7,234 nucleotides of DNA from Pseudomonadota bacterium (GTDB taxonomy: Bacteria > Pseudomonadota > Gammaproteobacteria > Enterobacterales > Enterobacteriaceae): assembly GCA_023454395.1 (NCBI GenBank), contig JAEYFY010000234.1:1-7234 (forward strand). The letters run 5' to 3'. The notes beneath the pieces were generated by a model. It saw only the letters and a program-made list of their open reading frames with translations, was not told the DNA's origin and searched no databases. This document shows, one piece after another, positions 5,109-7,234 of this stretch. Both the position numbers and the translations under genes were made by a program. Within the stretch, counting starts at the first letter, position 1. Every line of letters starts with the position of its first letter.

Positions 5109-5258
5109 CTTGTCTTACATGTTAGTAATCTTATTATTTATTGATTTTATTAGATATTTTATGTTGATTGAAAAATATCCATTTAAATTAATGCTCTTAC
5201 TGCTTTGTTATTATTAAAAATAATAAAGAACATAATAAAATAATGCAGTTTTTAATTA

Positions 5259-5288
5259 AGAGAGATAAAAAGTATGACAAATCTCTCT
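5259..5288 (-). terminator. possible weak terminator of the thioesterase gene
   Basis: AGAGAGAT (5259-5266) and ATCTCTCT (5281-5288) form an 8-bp perfect inverted repeat with a 14-base loop, nine bases beyond the thioesterase stop codon on the minus strand. The T-rich tail is broken (TAATTAAAAA on the minus strand), so termination may be weak or Rho-dependent. Confidence 0.4.
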
Positions 5289-5296
5289 ATAAGTTG

Positions 5297-5707
5297 TTAT
5301 TTATCGAATAATGGCGTTGGTTTTCCGTCATGATCAACCGCCACGAAATTAAACTGACCATGGATCACTTCTTCACGACCTTCTGCGTACATATCTTCAA
5401 GAAAAATAGAAACATTTACCGTTAAACTTGTACGCCCAACACGGATCACTTCACCCACTAATTCAATAATCGTACCTGATGGAATAGGGTGATTAAAATT
5501 TATTTTTTCGGTTGAAACCGTTACTAGGCGTTTACGGCTAAAACGGGTAGCGGTAATAAATGAAACTTCATCCATCCAAGCTAATGCCGTGCCACCAAAG
5601 AGTGTTGAGTGGTGATTAGTGGTGGTGGGGAATATGACTTTAGATACACGGGTGACTGAATTTTTAATTTTATCTTGTAGCTCAGGAGATAAGTCAGAGA
5701 TGGACAT
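5297..5707 (-). CDS. acyl-CoA thioesterase, hotdog fold (YciA/BFIT-type)
   Basis: A 136-residue cytoplasmic enzyme expected to hydrolyse acyl-CoA thioesters to free acid and CoA. The hotdog signature is clear: N31 and STLFGGTALAWMDE (34-47), with the central-helix GG and the acidic Asp46 that serves in catalysis in this group; VTVSTEKINFNHPIPSGTIIEL (62-83), the strand-turn that binds CoA; VGRTSLTVNVSIF (90-102), the long central strand; and FVAVDHDGKPTPL (121-133), the usual end of YciA-like proteins. The length is normal. The start is set at the ATG at 5707, with AGAAGG about ten bases upstream. An in-frame extension to 5782 would run through a perfect hairpin and has no ribosome site, so it is rejected. 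The PhzF gene upstream is in the same direction, 107 bases away; a separate promoter seems to lie in the gap. Chain-length preference cannot be read from the sequence. Confidence 0.9.
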   Translation of the reverse strand: MSISDLSPELQDKIKNSVTRVSKVIFPTTTNHHSTLFGGTALAWMDEVSFITATRFSRKRLVTVSTEKINFNHPIPSGTIIELVGEVIRVGRTSLTVNVSIFLEDMYAEGREEVIHGQFNFVAVDHDGKPTPLFDK

Positions 5708-5725
5708 AACAATAAAGCCTTCTTC

Positions 5726-5779
5726 TTTTATACTGTAGGGGAGAAATTCCCCACAGTATAAAATAGAGTAAATTGAAAG
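5726..5779 (-). promoter_or_regulatory. putative thioesterase promoter overlapped by a 38-bp dyad
   Basis: On the minus strand TTGCTT (about 5774-5779), a 16-base spacer and TATACT (5756-5761 as AGTATA on the plus strand) make a plausible sigma-70 promoter. The -10 falls in the right arm of a striking inverted repeat: TTTTATACTGT (5726-5736) with ACAGTATAAAA (5753-5763), continued after one bulged A by GGGGA (5738-5742) with TCCCC (5748-5752). That makes sixteen base pairs over a five-base loop. There is no T-run on either side, so it is not an ordinary terminator. It may be an operator or a 5' hairpin on the thioesterase mRNA, ending just upstream of the ribosome-binding site. Confidence 0.45.
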
Positions 5780-5814
5780 CAAAGTAGATGAATGGCTGAT
5801 TATGCCGTCTGTAA

Positions 5815-6594
5815 TTAAAAGGTTATTTCGCCAGTTAAAAAGAGTGCAGCATCTCCTGTTAGTAAAACGCGATCATCTTTTAGCTCACAGTCGATATTTC
5901 CACCTCGTTTTGAAACTTGTCTTGCTTGTAACTGTGTTTTATTGAGCTTATTACCCCAAATTGGTGTTAATACACAATGTGATGTGCCTGTAACAGGATC
6001 TTCATTCACGCCTTTTACAGGCGCAAAGAAGCGGGAAACAAAGTCAAAAGGAGCATGACCTTTCGCTGTGATAATAACGCCAGGTAAAGGCAACTGTGCG
6101 ATTTGAGTGAAATCTGGTTGGTAGTTAATGACGGTTTCTGGATCAGATAAAAAGCAAATATAACGATCATGCGCTTGCCAAACTTCATCTATTTGTAATG
6201 CTAATTTTTGTTCAAGCACTGATTTTATATCGTTATTTAATGTCGCAGGTAGTGCCGGAAAATTAAGTGTAAAGAGAGTGCCTTGGCAAGAAATAGAGAG
6301 TTCACCTGAAAGAGATTGGAATTTAAAGAGCTTCTTAGGTGACTGTTTTATCGCTTTTAGTACAAAAGCTGTGGCTAATGTTGCATGCCCACAAAGAGGA
6401 ACTTCAATTTTAGGTGTAAACCAACGAATATGATCGCCAACTAAAAAAGCCGTTTCAGGTAAATTAATCTCACTAGCAAGTGTAATTAAGGTGTCATCAG
6501 GCAGCCACTCTTCTAATAAAACGACAGCAGCGGGATTTCCTGAAAAAGGCAGAGAGGAAAAAGCATTAACATAATAAATAGGAAGAACTGTCAT
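5815..6594 (-). CDS. PhzF-family protein (phenazine biosynthesis-like isomerase family)
   Basis: A 259-residue cytoplasmic protein with the two-domain fold of diaminopimelate epimerase-like PhzF enzymes. Motifs in order: FSGNPAAVV (17-25); LPETAF (45-50) with Glu47, the catalytic acid-base of PhzF; RWFTP (57-61); LCGHATLA (67-74); RFFAP (188-192); EDPVTGTSHC (198-207); and the late glycine pair 231-232 before the closing strands. All the usual residues are present and the length is typical (260-300). PhzF itself isomerises a phenazine precursor, but most enterobacterial members stand alone, as here, and have no proven substrate; no phenazine genes are nearby. The ATG at 6594 has AAGG seven bases upstream (CCTT at 6602-6605 on the plus strand). 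The upstream transporter ends in a terminator, so this gene should have its own promoter in 6595-6705, where I see no convincing one. Confidence 0.9.
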   Translation of the reverse strand: MTVLPIYYVNAFSSLPFSGNPAAVVLLEEWLPDDTLITLASEINLPETAFLVGDHIRWFTPKIEVPLCGHATLATAFVLKAIKQSPKKLFKFQSLSGELSISCQGTLFTLNFPALPATLNNDIKSVLEQKLALQIDEVWQAHDRYICFLSDPETVINYQPDFTQIAQLPLPGVIITAKGHAPFDFVSRFFAPVKGVNEDPVTGTSHCVLTPIWGNKLNKTQLQARQVSKRGGNIDCELKDDRVLLTGDAALFLTGEITF

Positions 6595-6703
6595 CGCATT
6601 ACCTTAGTGATAAACAACCAATAAATAGAAGGTAATGAGATTAAGTGTTTTAAATATTGGGTGCAATACTTAAAAAAGCGTTCAAATTGTAGGATATAAA
6701 AGC

Positions 6704-6737
6704 AAAAAGCCATGCCTAATTAATTAGACATGGCTTT
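6704..6737 (-). terminator. Rho-independent terminator of the peptide transporter gene
   Basis: AAAGCCATG (6706-6714) pairs with CATGGCTTT (6729-6737). Inside, CTAA (6716-6719) pairs with TTAG (6724-6727), with a TTAA loop. The single position between the two parts is C-A on the plus strand but a U-G pair on the minus-strand RNA, so the stem is continuous only for minus-strand transcripts. A T-run follows on that strand (6704-6708). It lies 18 bases after the transporter stop codon. Confidence 0.9.
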
Positions 6738-6755
6738 AATAATTAACGCATTAGA

Positions 6756-7234
6756 TTAAGCTTGTGCTTTCTCTTTGCTATCTGCGCTTTGTAAAAGCTT
6801 ACGAACTGGAATAATCAGTGCAGCAAGAACAACAGCACAAATAACCAGAGCGATAGAAACATGAGAGAAGAAGTCAGGCATTACATCCAGTTTGTCTGGG
6901 CGGATATTTCCCCCCATTAAACCAGCGGCCAAATTACCTAATGCGCTTGCACAGAACCATAATCCCATCACCTGACCACGCATTTTAGCTGGCGCTAAAA
7001 TAGTCATAGTGGCAAGACCAATTGGGCTTAAGCATAATTCACCTAATGTCAGCAATAAGATACTGCCAATTAACCAAAGCGGTGAAACGCCTTGTCCTGT
7101 TGCAATAACACTTTCAGATGCAAACATCATGACGGTAAAGCCACCCGCTGCAAATAAAATACCAATCACAAACTTAGTCATACTGCTTAAATTCATATTC
7201 TTACGTGCCATCATTGGCCATAACCAGCTAAATA
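6756..7234 (-). CDS. POT/PTR-family peptide:proton symporter, C-terminal part
   Basis: The last 159 residues of an inner-membrane major-facilitator protein; the gene runs off the right edge, and about two thirds of the usual roughly 490 residues are missing. Translation stays open to the edge with FSWLWP before the first Met at 7214, the sequence found in proton-coupled oligopeptide transporters after an earlier transmembrane helix, so that Met is not the start. Four helices follow (visible residue numbers approximate): about 18-37, 52-73, 85-108 and 126-146. Between them stands the family signature region PLWLIGSILLLTLGELCLSPIGL, with the conserved GE.C.SP.GL pattern of bacterial di/tripeptide transporters, and the loop ILAPAKMRGQVMGLWF. 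The C-terminus is a short charged tail ending in KEKAQA. Import of di- and tripeptides driven by the proton gradient is expected. The subgroup (DtpA/B or DtpT-like) cannot be fixed from this part. Confidence 0.9.
   Translation of the reverse strand, partial: FSWLWPMMARKNMNLSSMTKFVIGILFAAGGFTVMMFASESVIATGQGVSPLWLIGSILLLTLGELCLSPIGLATMTILAPAKMRGQVMGLWFCASALGNLAAGLMGGNIRPDKLDVMPDFFSHVSIALVICAVVLAALIIPVRKLLQSADSKEKAQA

Noticed and set aside
5067..5296. A chromosomal or plasmid replication origin
   Set aside because: There are only two DnaA boxes and no origin-linked genes, no iteron array and no clear 13-mer repeats. The AT-rich stretch alone is common in this genome type.
5726..5763. LexA (SOS) box
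   Set aside because: The half-sites TACTGT and ACAGTA are separated by sixteen bases; the SOS box needs eight.
5708..5782. N-terminal extension of the thioesterase
   Set aside because: The extra codons lie across a 16-bp hairpin, show no family similarity and lack a ribosome site.

Overview
The window looks like chromosomal DNA of an AT-rich gammaproteobacterium, most likely Proteus or a close relative in the Morganellaceae (Enterobacterales). This is inferred from the low GC content, the enterobacterial housekeeping families and the YadA-type adhesin; no marker gene here fixes the species. No rRNA, tRNA, CRISPR array, integron site or insertion sequence was seen.

Left part (1-2551), plus strand, three separately terminated genes: a small two-helix membrane protein of the DUF2798 type (107-385), an Old Yellow Enzyme family NAD(P)H:flavin oxidoreductase (559-1650), and a CatB/Vat-like hexapeptide-repeat acetyltransferase (1884-2513). 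Each is followed by a clear hairpin terminator. The acetyltransferase is preceded by the most interesting element here: a 13-codon leader ORF (1761-1802) running into overlapping inverted repeats that can form two mutually exclusive folds. One fold hides the weak ribosome-binding site and the other frees it. This is the layout of the translational attenuators that control inducible antibiotic-resistance genes.

Middle part (2552-5296): a very AT-rich gene-free stretch leads into a 565-residue trimeric autotransporter adhesin (2919-4616) with signal peptide, YadA-type head, neck, stalk and membrane anchor. Its stalk is exactly four copies of a 71-residue super-repeat built from 15+11+15+15+15 residue units. 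A terminator with a long loop, an unrecognised 105-residue protein (4749-5066) and an inverted pair of perfect consensus DnaA boxes (5084-5106) follow.

Right part (5297-7234), minus strand: a hotdog-fold acyl-CoA thioesterase, a PhzF-family protein and the C-terminal 159 residues of a POT/PTR-family peptide transporter that continues beyond the window. The transporter has its own terminator before the PhzF gene. A 38-bp hairpin/dyad overlaps the putative promoter of the thioesterase gene.

Functionally the window is a patchwork of small single-gene units: redox detoxification, possible drug modification, surface adhesion, thioester hydrolysis and peptide uptake. It is not one pathway. The plus-strand and minus-strand blocks converge around 5067-5296.
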